Part shown: positions 1 to 7,383 of the stretch, in pieces
Layout: every line of letters starts with the position of its first letter
Numbering within the stretch: position 1 is the stretch's first letter
Assembly (NCBI GenBank): GCA_028876695.1
Contig: JAGWRH010000416.1
Location: 1 to 17,751 of the forward strand
Source of the DNA: Acidobacteriota bacterium
GTDB taxonomy: Bacteria > Acidobacteriota > Terriglobia > Acidiferrales > UBA7541
Length of the DNA: 17,751 nucleotides
Direction of reading: 5' to 3'
Program-made: the position numbers and the translations under genes
The notes under the pieces: generated by a model
Database searches by the model: none
Seen by the model: the letters and a program-made list of their open reading frames with translations, nothing else
What the model was told of the DNA's origin: nothing

Positions 1-2
1 AG

Positions 3-2261
3 AACAAAGCCTTCGATAATTCCTCCATCTCCTATCCGAATTTCCTCGATTGGGCCCGCGACCAGCATTCGTTTTCCGCGCTGGCTGCGTATCGCGGCGA
101 TGATTTCAACCTCACCGGCATGGGCGAGCCGCAGTACGTGAGCGGTGAGATGGTTTCCGCCAGTTTCTTTCCCGTGCTCGGAGTCAATCCCGTGACCGGC
201 CGGCAGTTTCGTTCCGAGGAGGATCAGATCGGCGCGCAGCCCGTGGCCCTGATCAGCGGCGGCTTCTGGAAACGCGAATTCGGATCGTCGCCGGACGCCG
301 TCGGGAAAACGCTCGACCTCAACGGCGTCGGCTATACCATCGTCGGCGTAATTCCCGCTAGCTTTCGCTACTCGAGTTTCAATTTTCAGGACAATACCGA
401 CATCTTCATTCCCCTAGGGCAATGGAACGATTCCACATTTCGCAATCGCTCGGCTGGGATGGGTATGGACGCCGTCGGCCGTCTCAAATCCGGTGTCACT
501 CTCGCGCAAGCAAAATCCGATATGGACTCAATCGCGCAGCACCTCGCCGAAGCGTATCCCGATGCCGACCACGACTCCGGCGTCGCGCTGTATCCGCTCA
601 AACAGGACGTCGTCGGGCGCATCCGCCCATTCCTTCTGGTTCTGCTCGCGGCGGTCGCACTCGTTTTGTTGATCGCCTGCGTTAACGTAGCCAATCTGCT
701 TCTCGCGCGCTCCACGGCTCGCACGCGTGAATTCGCCATTCGCGCGGCGCTCGGAGCGAGTCAGCCGCGCGTGATTCGCCAATTGCTCACCGAAAGCCTG
801 GTGCTGGCCTGCGCCGGCGGGGCGTGCGGGCTGCTGCTCGCCGCGTGGGGCACGCAAGCGGCCCTGAAGCTGCTGCCGGAAGCATTGCCCCGCGCGCAAT
901 CCGTCCACCTGGACGGACGCGTGCTGCTGTTCACCTTCGCCGCGTCTCTGTTCGCCGGACTCCTTTTCGGGCTCGCGCCGGCGGTGAAAACCGCGCGTGG
1001 CGATTTGCACGAAACACTGAAGGAAGGCGGCCGAGGGTCCAGCGGCGCGCGGCATCGGCTGCAAGGGCTGTTCGTGGTGGTGGAAATGGCTCTCTCGCTC
1101 GTGCTGCTGATCGGCTCCGGGCTAATGATCCGCAGTTTGGCGAATCTATGGAACGTGAATCCCGGCTTCAATCCGAACAACCTGGTCAATTTCGGCTTCT
1201 CTTATCCGACCACGCTCGGCGGCACTCCCGCCGCGGTTCGCGCCTCGATGCTGCAGGTAGAAAGCGCCGTCGAGCACGCGCCCGGCGTCGTCGCCGCGTC
1301 GCTCAACGCCGGAGGCACTCCCATGGCCGGCGATTCCGAACTGGCGCTCTGGCTCGATAGTGAACCCAAGCCCGCCACGATGTCGCAGATGAAAGTCTCG
1401 CTCTTCTACGCCGTGCAACCCGATTACCTGAAAGCGATGGGAATTCCGCTGATCCGGGGCCGCTTCATTAACGCGCAGGATAACGAGCACTCGCCCTTCG
1501 TAATCGATATCGACGAGGATTTCGCCAAGCAGTATTTCCGCGGGCAGGATCCGATCGGCCGCCGCGTGAATTTCGGATTGATGAACAATTCCGGCGAGAT
1601 CGTCGGCATCGTAGGCCACGTGAAGCAATGGGGCCTCGACGAAAACTCCGGCCCGCCCATTCGCGCGCAATTCTATTTTCCGATATCGCAGGTACCAGAC
1701 CAGTTTTTCCCGCTTTTGGCGCGAGGCGGGCAATTCGTGGTGCGCACCCAGGGCTCTCCGGATGCCGAGATGAAGACGATTCGCGCCGCGCTGCGCAGCG
1801 TAAATAGCGGCGTGGTCGTGTATGAAGTTCGCACGCTCAAAAGCATCATTTCTCGCTCCCTCGCCGCGCGCCGCTTTTCGATGATCCTGCTGGCGATTTT
1901 TGCCGCGCTCGCGCTGGTGCTCTCGTGCATCGGGATTTACGGAGTGATTTCGTATCTCGTGGGCCAGCGCACGCACGAAATTGGTGTGCGCATCGCTCTC
2001 GGAGCGCAGCCCGCCAGCGTGTTGCGGCTGATTCTCGGCCAGGCCGCGCGCATGGCACTGGTGGGCATCGCCGTCGGGCTGGCCGGTTCGCTCGCGCTCA
2101 CGCGGCTGATTTCCAAAATGCTCTTCGGCGTCAGCGCGTACGATCCGCTCACGTTCGCCGCGGTCGCGTCGCTGCTCGTAGTTGTGGCGCTCGCCGCGTG
2201 CTACGTTCCCGCGCGCCGCGCCATGCGCGTGGATCCGATGATTGCCCTGCGATACGAATAG
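3..2261 (+). CDS. ADOP/MacB-like ABC transporter permease, 5'-truncated by the window edge
   Basis: The frame is open from base 3 with no stop, so the gene begins upstream; 752 residues are visible, ending at TAG. The first visible residues (SYPNFLDW, then FNLTG-GEP) read straight into a periplasmic MacB_PCD-type domain (VSGEMVS, FFPVLGV, GRQF). A hydrophobic segment near 590-690 leads into ACVNVANLLLARS and REFAIRAALGAS, the FtsX-type core. A second periplasmic domain and a second FtsX domain follow (IGIYGVISYLV, HEIGVRIALGAQ), closing with RRAMRVDPMIALRYE. This duplicated architecture and terminal motif are typical of the ADOP permeases that are very abundant in Acidobacteriota. The family resembles MacB/LolC permeases thought to move substrates across or out of the inner membrane; the substrate here is unknown. 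No ATPase gene is in view. The gene is convergent with the SDR, with a 10-bp gap. Confidence 0.93.
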   Translation, partial: NKAFDNSSISYPNFLDWARDQHSFSALAAYRGDDFNLTGMGEPQYVSGEMVSASFFPVLGVNPVTGRQFRSEEDQIGAQPVALISGGFWKREFGSSPDAVGKTLDLNGVGYTIVGVIPASFRYSSFNFQDNTDIFIPLGQWNDSTFRNRSAGMGMDAVGRLKSGVTLAQAKSDMDSIAQHLAEAYPDADHDSGVALYPLKQDVVGRIRPFLLVLLAAVALVLLIACVNVANLLLARSTARTREFAIRAALGASQPRVIRQLLTESLVLACAGGACGLLLAAWGTQAALKLLPEALPRAQSVHLDGRVLLFTFAASLFAGLLFGLAPAVKTARGDLHETLKEGGRGSSGARHRLQGLFVVVEMALSLVLLIGSGLMIRSLANLWNVNPGFNPNNLVNFGFSYPTTLGGTPAAVRASMLQVESAVEHAPGVVAASLNAGGTPMAGDSELALWLDSEPKPATMSQMKVSLFYAVQPDYLKAMGIPLIRGRFINAQDNEHSPFVIDIDEDFAKQYFRGQDPIGRRVNFGLMNNSGEIVGIVGHVKQWGLDENSGPPIRAQFYFPISQVPDQFFPLLARGGQFVVRTQGSPDAEMKTIRAALRSVNSGVVVYEVRTLKSIISRSLAARRFSMILLAIFAALALVLSCIGIYGVISYLVGQRTHEIGVRIALGAQPASVLRLILGQAARMALVGIAVGLAGSLALTRLISKMLFGVSAYDPLTFAAVASLLVVVALAACYVPARRAMRVDPMIALRYE

Positions 2262-2271
2262 CTCCGGGAAG

Positions 2272-3039
2272 TCACCCTCGTCCAATAAACGGCATCTTCG
2301 TCGCCATCACGGTCATGAATTGCACGTTCGCTTCGAGCGGGAGCGACGCCATATAAACGACCGCGCGCGCCACATCCGCCGGGTCCATCGTGGACTCGGG
2401 CGCGATGGTGCCGTTCGCTTGCGGAACGCCGCGCTTCATGCGCTCGGCCATATGCGTCGCGGCGTTGCCGATGTCGATCTGGCCGCACGCGATGTCATAC
2501 TTTCGCCCATCGAGCGACGTGACCTTCGTCAGCCCCGTCACTCCGTGCTTTGACGCCGTATACGGAGCCGATCCGGGCCGCGGAGCGTGCGCTGAAATCG
2601 AGCCGTTGTTAATGATGCGCCCGCCGCGCGGCTCCTGCGCCTTCATGATCTTGAACGCTTCCTGCGTGCACAAAAACGTACCGGTCAGGTTCGTATCGAC
2701 GACGGCGCGCCATTGCTCAAGGCTCTGCTCCTCGATCGCGACCGCGCCGCCCGAGATGCCCGCGTTGTTGAAGAGCAGGTCGAGCCGCCCGAATTCTTCC
2801 TTCGCCTTGGCGAAGAGCGCGCGAACCGATGCGGGGTCGGTCACGTCCGCCACCACAACAAGCGCCTCGACGCCCGCGCGGATTTCCGACGCTACCGCAT
2901 CGAGCGGCTCGCGCCGCCGCCCCGCCAGCACCAGCGCGTAGCCTTCGCGCCCCAGCGCCAGCGCCACGGCTTTACCGATCCCGCTCCCGGCGCCCGTCAC
3001 CAGCGCCACTTTCGACCCGAGCTTCGCTGCGTTCGCCAT
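2272..3039 (-). CDS. classical short-chain dehydrogenase/reductase (SDR family oxidoreductase)
   Basis: A 255-residue NAD(P)-dependent oxidoreductase with a complete classical SDR signature: TGAGSGIG at 15-22 for the dinucleotide, NNAG at 91-94, N117 in DTNLTG, catalytic S147, and Y160-x3-K164 in YTASK. The run of arginines after the second strand (AGRRR, about 39-43) suggests NADP(H) preference; this is inference. The ATG at 3039 is chosen over a longer open frame reaching 3198 because GGAGG lies five bases upstream and the Rossmann fold starts directly after it. The length is normal for the family. The tail (YDIACGQIDIGNA) resembles a common soil-bacterial SDR subgroup of unassigned substrate. 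It stands alone, divergent from the envelope-protein cluster and convergent with the permease. Confidence 0.93.
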   Translation of the reverse strand: MANAAKLGSKVALVTGAGSGIGKAVALALGREGYALVLAGRRREPLDAVASEIRAGVEALVVVADVTDPASVRALFAKAKEEFGRLDLLFNNAGISGGAVAIEEQSLEQWRAVVDTNLTGTFLCTQEAFKIMKAQEPRGGRIINNGSISAHAPRPGSAPYTASKHGVTGLTKVTSLDGRKYDIACGQIDIGNAATHMAERMKRGVPQANGTIAPESTMDPADVARAVVYMASLPLEANVQFMTVMATKMPFIGRG

Positions 3040-3044
3040 CGTTT

Positions 3045-3049
3045 CCTCC
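3045..3049 (-). promoter_or_regulatory. Shine-Dalgarno site fixing the SDR start
   Basis: Read on the minus strand this is GGAGG, five bases before the ATG at 3039. It rejects the longer upstream open frame. Confidence 0.8.
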
Positions 3050-3316
3050 GCAAATTCGGCGCCTAGCATACCGCGAGGACGGCTATTTTCCGGGAACCTC
3101 TCGCGTGCGAGCTGCGGAACCCGGCCGGCGCTGGGCATTGGGTGTGTGGCCGGCCTCCTCGGCGTGGCTAAGGCATGAGCGTTGAGGCAACCATTCACCC
3201 GCCGGGCGAATCTCGGGGAACGTTTGTTTCATGGAAACCCGGGCCTTCATCCCGCTGGCAGCCCGGGCGGCTCGAATGGCATCATTTCCATATACCTAGA
3301 GATCTATGGAGCAATA

Positions 3317-4399
3317 ATGTTTCGGCCCAAACGAACCACAGGCTCGTCCCTTCTACGGATATCCGCGTTCGCCCAGCGACTTCCTTTCCGGCTCGCGGCG
3401 ATCTTCGCCGTAGCGCTCGCTTTCTCGGCGCTTGCCACGGCCCGCGCCGCGCAAATAACCGACGCGCAAAAATCCGCGCCGCAGTCCGCGCAAATCATGG
3501 GCACCGTAATGGACGTGAACGGCGACCCGGTGATCGGCGCAAGTGTTGTCCTGGCCAGCCCCGCGACCGGCGACCCGCATAGCGCGACGACGGCGGATAG
3601 TGGATTTTTCCAATTCGATGGCCTCCAGCCGGGAGTCTCCTACCAGGTCGACATCACTGCCCAGGGCTTCTCCGCCTGGGCATCGCCCGTATTCACGCTT
3701 GGTCCCGGCGAAATCAAGATGCTCGGAGCGGTCCAGCTCTCTCTCCCGACGCAGGTCACCACCGTGCGCGTCAGCGGCGACCCGATCGAGATTGCCACCC
3801 AACAGATGCAAGTCGAGGAAACCCAGCGCGTGTTCGGAATCATTCCGAACTTTTACGTCTCGTATGAAGGCGAAAACGCCGCGCCGCTCACGACAGGGAT
3901 GAAGTTCCGTCTGGCCCTGAAAGTCTCGCACGATCCCATCACGATTGGCGGAGTCGCGCTTTTCGCCGCCATTAACCAGGCCGCGGACACGCCCGACTAT
4001 CGCCAGGGCATGAAGGGCTATAGCGAACGCTTTAGCGCCGCCGCCGCCGACGGCCTCTCCGACATCATGGTCGGCGGCGCCATTTTGCCCTCTCTGCTGC
4101 GCCAGGATCCGCGCTACTTCTATCAGGGGACGGGTTCAAAGGCCTCGCGCCTGCGCCATGCCATGTCGGCGCCATTCATGTGTAAGGGCGACAACGGCAA
4201 ATGGCAGCCGAACTATTCCAGCATAGGAGGCGATTTGGCCTCCTCGGCGATTTCCAATCTCTACTATCCTCCCTCGAACCGCGGCGCCAATTTCGTATTC
4301 TCCTCGTTCGCGATCAACACCGGTGAGCGCGTCGTCTCCAGCGTGCTCCAGGAGTTCGTCATCTCCAAGCTCACCCACCGCCATACGCAGGCCAACTAA
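3317..4399 (+). CDS. exported carboxypeptidase-regulatory-like domain protein
   Basis: A 360-residue protein. It has a basic N-terminus, a hydrophobic stretch at about 24-44 and an ARA-AQ cleavage site, so it is exported. Residues 59-143 form a CarboxypepD_reg-like beta-sandwich (GTVMDVNGDPVIGASVVL, then SGFFQFDGLQPG). The remaining 200 residues contain RVFGIIPNFYVSY and QDPRYFYQG, motifs I associate with a family of acidobacterial surface proteins of unknown function; many acidobacterial TonB-dependent receptors carry the same N-terminal sandwich, but no receptor barrel is present here. The ATG at 3317 is preferred over an open frame from 3182 because GGAG precedes it by six bases and the signal peptide begins there. 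It is probably periplasmic or outer-membrane associated. Function cannot be assigned. The 277 bp upstream, shared with the divergent SDR, shows no convincing promoter. Confidence 0.85.
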   Translation: MFRPKRTTGSSLLRISAFAQRLPFRLAAIFAVALAFSALATARAAQITDAQKSAPQSAQIMGTVMDVNGDPVIGASVVLASPATGDPHSATTADSGFFQFDGLQPGVSYQVDITAQGFSAWASPVFTLGPGEIKMLGAVQLSLPTQVTTVRVSGDPIEIATQQMQVEETQRVFGIIPNFYVSYEGENAAPLTTGMKFRLALKVSHDPITIGGVALFAAINQAADTPDYRQGMKGYSERFSAAAADGLSDIMVGGAILPSLLRQDPRYFYQGTGSKASRLRHAMSAPFMCKGDNGKWQPNYSSIGGDLASSAISNLYYPPSNRGANFVFSSFAINTGERVVSSVLQEFVISKLTHRHTQAN

Positions 4400-4491
4400 C
4401 TCCCACTCGTCAACAATCGTCTTAAACCCACGGAACATTTCCGCCTCCGCTTCCGTATCTGCTGGCAGGAAGGCCGGAGGAGGTTCACAAC

Positions 4492-5079
4492 ATGCAACCA
4501 CGCATTCGGACCCGAACGCACGTCGCGCAAGCGCTCTGCCTGCTCGTGGCGGGAATAATGTCGCTCGCAGCCACTGCAATCGCCGCCCCTGCTGAAAGAT
4601 ATATCCACGTGAACGTTCAGGACTCCGAGAACAGCGCCAACGTTCACGTCAACGTCCCATTGTCCATGGCCGAACGGATTTTGCCGGCCATCAACAATCC
4701 GGACCTGCACGACGGGATGATTTCGCTCCATCGCGCGGACCTGAACGGCGTGGACCTGCGCGCCGTGCTGAACGCCGTCCGCACCGCCCCGGACAACGAG
4801 TTCATCAACGTCACCAACAAGGATGCGGACGTGCGCGTCGCCAAGTCCAACGGCAATATCATGGTCCACGTCATCGACAAGAAAAACCGTGGGCAGAAGG
4901 TGGACGTGACCGTTCCCCTCAAAGTCGCCGATGCGCTCGTTGCCACCGCGAACAACGGCCAACTCGACGTTGCCGCCGCCTTGCGCACTTTGAACGACGC
5001 AGGCGACGTATTGCTGGTGACGGTACAGGACTCGGGCCAGCGAGTCCGCGTCTGGATTGACTCGCGCAGTACGCAGTAG
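4492..5079 (+). CDS. exported protein with an internally duplicated beta-rich module
   Basis: A 195-residue protein that I cannot assign to a characterised family. GGAGGAGG lies eight bases before the ATG. A signal peptide runs to about residue 32 (hydrophobic LCLLVAGIMSLAATAIAA, then PAE). The mature part shows an approximate twofold repeat: HVNVQDS/VHVNVPLSMAERIL in the first half matches VHVIDKK/VDVTVPLKVADALV in the second. A linker (DLRAVLNAVR, then FINVTNKDADVRVAKSNG) separates them, echoed at the end by LRTLNDAGDVLLVTVQDS. The strand-helix pattern is reminiscent of small YvlB/DUF4097-neighbour modules, but this is a weak resemblance. The adjacent 5193 gene is a paralogue. It is probably a periplasmic or cell-surface protein; the role is unknown. 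Confidence 0.8.
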   Translation: MQPRIRTRTHVAQALCLLVAGIMSLAATAIAAPAERYIHVNVQDSENSANVHVNVPLSMAERILPAINNPDLHDGMISLHRADLNGVDLRAVLNAVRTAPDNEFINVTNKDADVRVAKSNGNIMVHVIDKKNRGQKVDVTVPLKVADALVATANNGQLDVAAALRTLNDAGDVLLVTVQDSGQRVRVWIDSRSTQ

Positions 5080-5096
5080 AACTGTAGTCCGGGAGC

Positions 5097-5116
5097 CCCG
5101 GCGGCTTTGCGCCGGG
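5097..5116 (+). repeat. intergenic hairpin between the tandem paralogues
   Basis: A perfect 7-bp stem, CCCGGCG paired with CGCCGGG, around a GCTTTG loop. There is no T-run after it, so it could be an attenuator, an mRNA-stabilising hairpin or a repetitive palindrome rather than a classical terminator. Confidence 0.55.
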
Positions 5117-5192
5117 CTGTGCGCCTAACCGCGCCGCTCGATGCATCCTTACCGGATTCGAACAGCTCGAAGCGAACGTCAGGAGTAAGTCA

Positions 5193-5639
5193 ATGCTACT
5201 TCTCGGAAAAATCGGGCTCGGAATGGCCGGCGTGGCGCTCGCCGGCGCGGGCGTTCTCTGTAGCGAAGGGTTCGTCCAAGTGAACGTGGTCGAGAAGCAG
5301 CCGCACGGCGCGAGCATCCACATCATCGCGCCTGCCATGCTCGCGCCCATTGCCGTGCGCCTCGCGCCCTCGCGTGCGTTCGAGGAAGCCGCCGGGCAAA
5401 TCCAGCCCCAATTGCCGGTGATCGACGCCGCGCTCGACGGTTTGCGCGAATCCGAAGACATGGTTATCGTCCAAGTGGACGCGCCCGGCGAGCACATGCA
5501 AGTCGCCAAATCCGGCGGCTCGATTATCGTGGACGTTGACGACCCCGCCGCCATCGTCCACGTATCCGCTCCCATCCGCGCCGTTTCGAGCACCATCGAC
5601 CAACTCGCCGCCGCATCGCCAGAGGCCAACCCGCTGTAG
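5193..5639 (+). CDS. small membrane-anchored or exported paralogue of the preceding protein
   Basis: A 148-residue protein preceded by AGGAG (CAGGAGTAAGTCA, then ATG). The N-terminus is short and hydrophobic (about 8-23, GLGMAGVALAGAGVLC), acting as a signal or anchor; the cysteine lacks a proper lipobox because leucine occupies the -1 position, so a lipoprotein is unlikely. The mature part aligns with the upstream gene: MQVAKSGGSIIVDVDD here matches VRVAKSNGNIMVHVID there, and both continue with a V-x-V-x-P/A strand and an amphipathic helix (APIRAVSSTIDQLA against VPLKVADALVATA). VQVNVVEK near residue 28 matches HVNVQDS of the neighbour. The two genes therefore form a tandem duplicated pair 113 bp apart on the same strand, probably co-transcribed. 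Function unknown. Confidence 0.72.
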   Translation: MLLLGKIGLGMAGVALAGAGVLCSEGFVQVNVVEKQPHGASIHIIAPAMLAPIAVRLAPSRAFEEAAGQIQPQLPVIDAALDGLRESEDMVIVQVDAPGEHMQVAKSGGSIIVDVDDPAAIVHVSAPIRAVSSTIDQLAAASPEANPL

Positions 5640-5963
5640 CGCATGCCGTAACGCGTTTGGAGTGATACACCCGCCCGCGCTCGGACCCGCGCCCTGCCAC
5701 TTTGCTTTTTAGCGCACGAGCCCAGAAAACCCGCGCAATTTCGCGCCAGATAGTGTAACTTTACCGCCTGGGTGCATCCTCCGCACCCGTACCGCTGCGC
5801 CAGCGGCACCCCTCACGAGACGAGGGGCAATGCGAAGTGACGCCTAACCAGCCCGCGCGCCGCTTCCAACTTTCACCCAAAGCGAACCGAATCTTTGCCG
5901 CCAGGGTGCCTTTGCGGACGCCCGCGAGCCTCATGTCGCGGGCGCCCCATAACAGGAGGATTC
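5640..5963. other. intergenic region with two adjacent palindromes
   Basis: No convincing gene. Two hairpins lie next to each other: CCGCTG-CGC-CAGCGG at 5792-5806 and CCCCTC-N7-GAGGGG at 5809-5827. They may act as a processing or termination region after the paralogue pair. The ribosome-binding sequence AGGAGG for the next gene closes the interval. Confidence 0.6.
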
Positions 5964-6656
5964 ATGAAGCGTTCTTTGGCGATTTTCGCGGCGCTGGCGT
6001 GTTCGATGTTTGCGACGCCGGCCGTGCACGCGCAAGCGCAATCGCAGCCCCGGCAAGTCATTCCCGGGACGGAGGTTCGCCTGAGCCTGATCAACGGATT
6101 GAGCAGCCGCGTGGCGCGCTTAGGCGATCCATTCACAGCTGTGGTAACCGAGCCGGTGTTTTCCGGCTCGCAGATGGTGCTCCCGGCCGGCGCGATCGTT
6201 CACGGACGCGTCACCAGCGTGGAGCGCCCGCGGTGGTTTTCCGCGTTTCGCGGTGGCGCGTCGATGAGCCTGGTTTTCGATTCGGTGGAACTTGAGAGCC
6301 GGCTGTTCCCCGCGCGGATGAGCATCCTTTCGATCTATAGCTCGAGCGAAGATCTCAGCCGACGCAAGGATATCAGCACGATCGAAGGCGAAGTGGTGCA
6401 GGAAAAGCAGAGCGTCAAGAACGACGTGATGGATGCGGCGATGGGTACGGCAGGAGGCGCCACGCTGGGCCTGGTCTTCAGCCGCGTGATGCGCGGGACG
6501 ATTCTCGGCCTCGCCGGCAGCGGAGCCTACATCGCGGCGCGCAAGGGTAAGGACGTGGAGCTTCCGGCGAAGACGGGCATGATCGTTCGCATGGACTCCA
6601 CTCTTTCCGTGCCCGCCATGCTGCTAAGGAATGCGTCCTATGCGACTGGTCAATAG
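5964..6656 (+). CDS. exported glycine-zipper protein with a VirB10/TrbI-like beta domain
   Basis: A 230-residue protein starting at an ATG three bases after AGGAGGA. The signal peptide is clear: MKRSL, a hydrophobic core, and cleavage after VHA-QA near residue 23-24. Residues 32-110 (PGTEVRLSLINGLSS, LGDPFTAVV, LPAGAIVHGRV) have the look of the beta domain of TrbI/VirB10-like and related envelope proteins, where a limit on surface value and LPAG turns recur; I offer this as structural resemblance only. Residues 155-192 form a glycine-zipper hairpin (AAMGTAGGATLGL, GTILGLAGSGAYIAA) that would insert in a membrane or pack as a helical pair. A final strand (TGMIVRMDSTLSV) closes the protein. Such proteins recur in Acidobacteriota as single genes; the function is not known. 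Convergent with the PilZ gene. Confidence 0.8.
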   Translation: MKRSLAIFAALACSMFATPAVHAQAQSQPRQVIPGTEVRLSLINGLSSRVARLGDPFTAVVTEPVFSGSQMVLPAGAIVHGRVTSVERPRWFSAFRGGASMSLVFDSVELESRLFPARMSILSIYSSSEDLSRRKDISTIEGEVVQEKQSVKNDVMDAAMGTAGGATLGLVFSRVMRGTILGLAGSGAYIAARKGKDVELPAKTGMIVRMDSTLSVPAMLLRNASYATGQ

Positions 6657-6667
6657 TGGAAGGCAGG

Positions 6668-6711
6668 GGCCCGCGCTGCGGGCCTCGGGCACGGCGCCTC
6701 CGCGTCGTGCC
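6668..6711. terminator. two adjacent GC-rich hairpins between convergent genes
   Basis: First stem GGCCCGC-GCT-GCGGGCC at 6668-6684. Second stem GGCACGGCG with CGTCGTGCC (one G-T pair) at 6688-6711, loop of six. They lie just past the stop of the plus-strand gene and face a minus-strand gene, as a bidirectional termination region would. There is no T-tract, so intrinsic termination is uncertain. Confidence 0.45.
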
Positions 6712-6814
6712 GGAGTAGTGGGGCGATCCGGCAGCCCCAGGAAAATGGCCCGCGGCTCGGCTGGGCGAGCCACGCGCGCGTGAACGGCGGGGTAACACTC
6801 CGGGCGGTGCGCGA

Positions 6815-7252
6815 TCATGCCGCCGGAGGCTCGTCGTCCGGCCACCCGAGCGTTATGCCGCGGACGTCGTCGGGTTCGGCGGGAAAGCCGGCACCCTGCA
6901 TATGCAAGGGCTGAATCGACATCGCGGCCACGGTCCATTTGGGCCAGCCGGGATGCGATTGCTTTACCCACGCCACGCGAAGGAGCACCGGCGGATCATC
7001 GACGATCAATCCATTGCGACGGCCGACCACGCGCACGGATATGCCGCTCGCCGGCGCCACTTCGGTCTGCAGCAAGAAGCAACAGCCGGAGGGGCTGACG
7101 TCCAGTGTGGACGTGCGCTCGGTGAAAAAGCGGTGATGCAAGTCGAAGCCGGAAACCTCGATAGCCACTCGGCGCGATTCGCGCCATTCGCGGCGGCGCT
7201 CGAATGGCAAAATGCCAGGTTGCGGGGATGAGAGCAGTTTGCGAGGGGTCAT
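6815..7252 (-). CDS. PilZ-domain protein, predicted c-di-GMP receptor
   Basis: A 145-residue single-domain protein. PilZ domains bind cyclic di-GMP through an N-terminal RxxxR and a D/NxSxxG turn. Both are present: R24-E-S-R-R28 and D51-V-S-P-S-G56. The strand segment EVSGFD at 32-37 and FFTERT at 42-47 recur in the paralogue at 9096-9434. The last 60 residues are a beta strand pair and a proline-rich tail. The open frame can be extended to a GTG at 7282, but a sigma-54-like element occupies 7271-7286 and would place the transcript start near 7260, so the ATG at 7252 is preferred. The gene has no strong Shine-Dalgarno at that ATG. It lies downstream of the sigma-54 regulator on the same strand, with 131 bp between. 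Confidence 0.85.
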   Translation of the reverse strand: MTPRKLLSSPQPGILPFERRREWRESRRVAIEVSGFDLHHRFFTERTSTLDVSPSGCCFLLQTEVAPASGISVRVVGRRNGLIVDDPPVLLRVAWVKQSHPGWPKWTVAAMSIQPLHMQGAGFPAEPDDVRGITLGWPDDEPPAA

Positions 7253-7270
7253 TGGTCTCGCCGGGGGAAG

Positions 7271-7286
7271 TGCACTCCGCACGCCA
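7271..7286 (-). promoter_or_regulatory. candidate sigma-54 (-24/-12) promoter of the first PilZ gene
   Basis: On the minus strand the element reads TGGC-N7-GTGCA, giving the invariant GG and GC with exactly ten bases between. The consensus is TGGCACG-N4-TTGCA. The next 12 bases (CTTCCCCCGGCG) almost match those after the equivalent element of the second PilZ gene. Predicted start near 7260. Confidence 0.6.
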
Positions 7287-7383
7287 TTCCCAAAACGACA
7301 AGCTATTTAGCGCGCTCGAATTGCGGCGGAGCATCCGCGAATGCATGCCGCGTGATGAAACGCTGTTCCGAAACGAAACGCGC

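Noticed and set aside
1146..2285. Long minus-strand open frame of 379 codons
   Set aside because: It lies opposite the permease coding strand, is rich in R, H, G and E with no domain signature, and is a typical GC-rich shadow frame.
5256..5264. Lipobox cysteine in the second paralogue (GVLC)
   Set aside because: Leucine at -1 is not compatible with signal peptidase II sites.
7280..7282. GTG start for the first PilZ gene
   Set aside because: It overlaps the sigma-54-like element, whose predicted start lies downstream of it.
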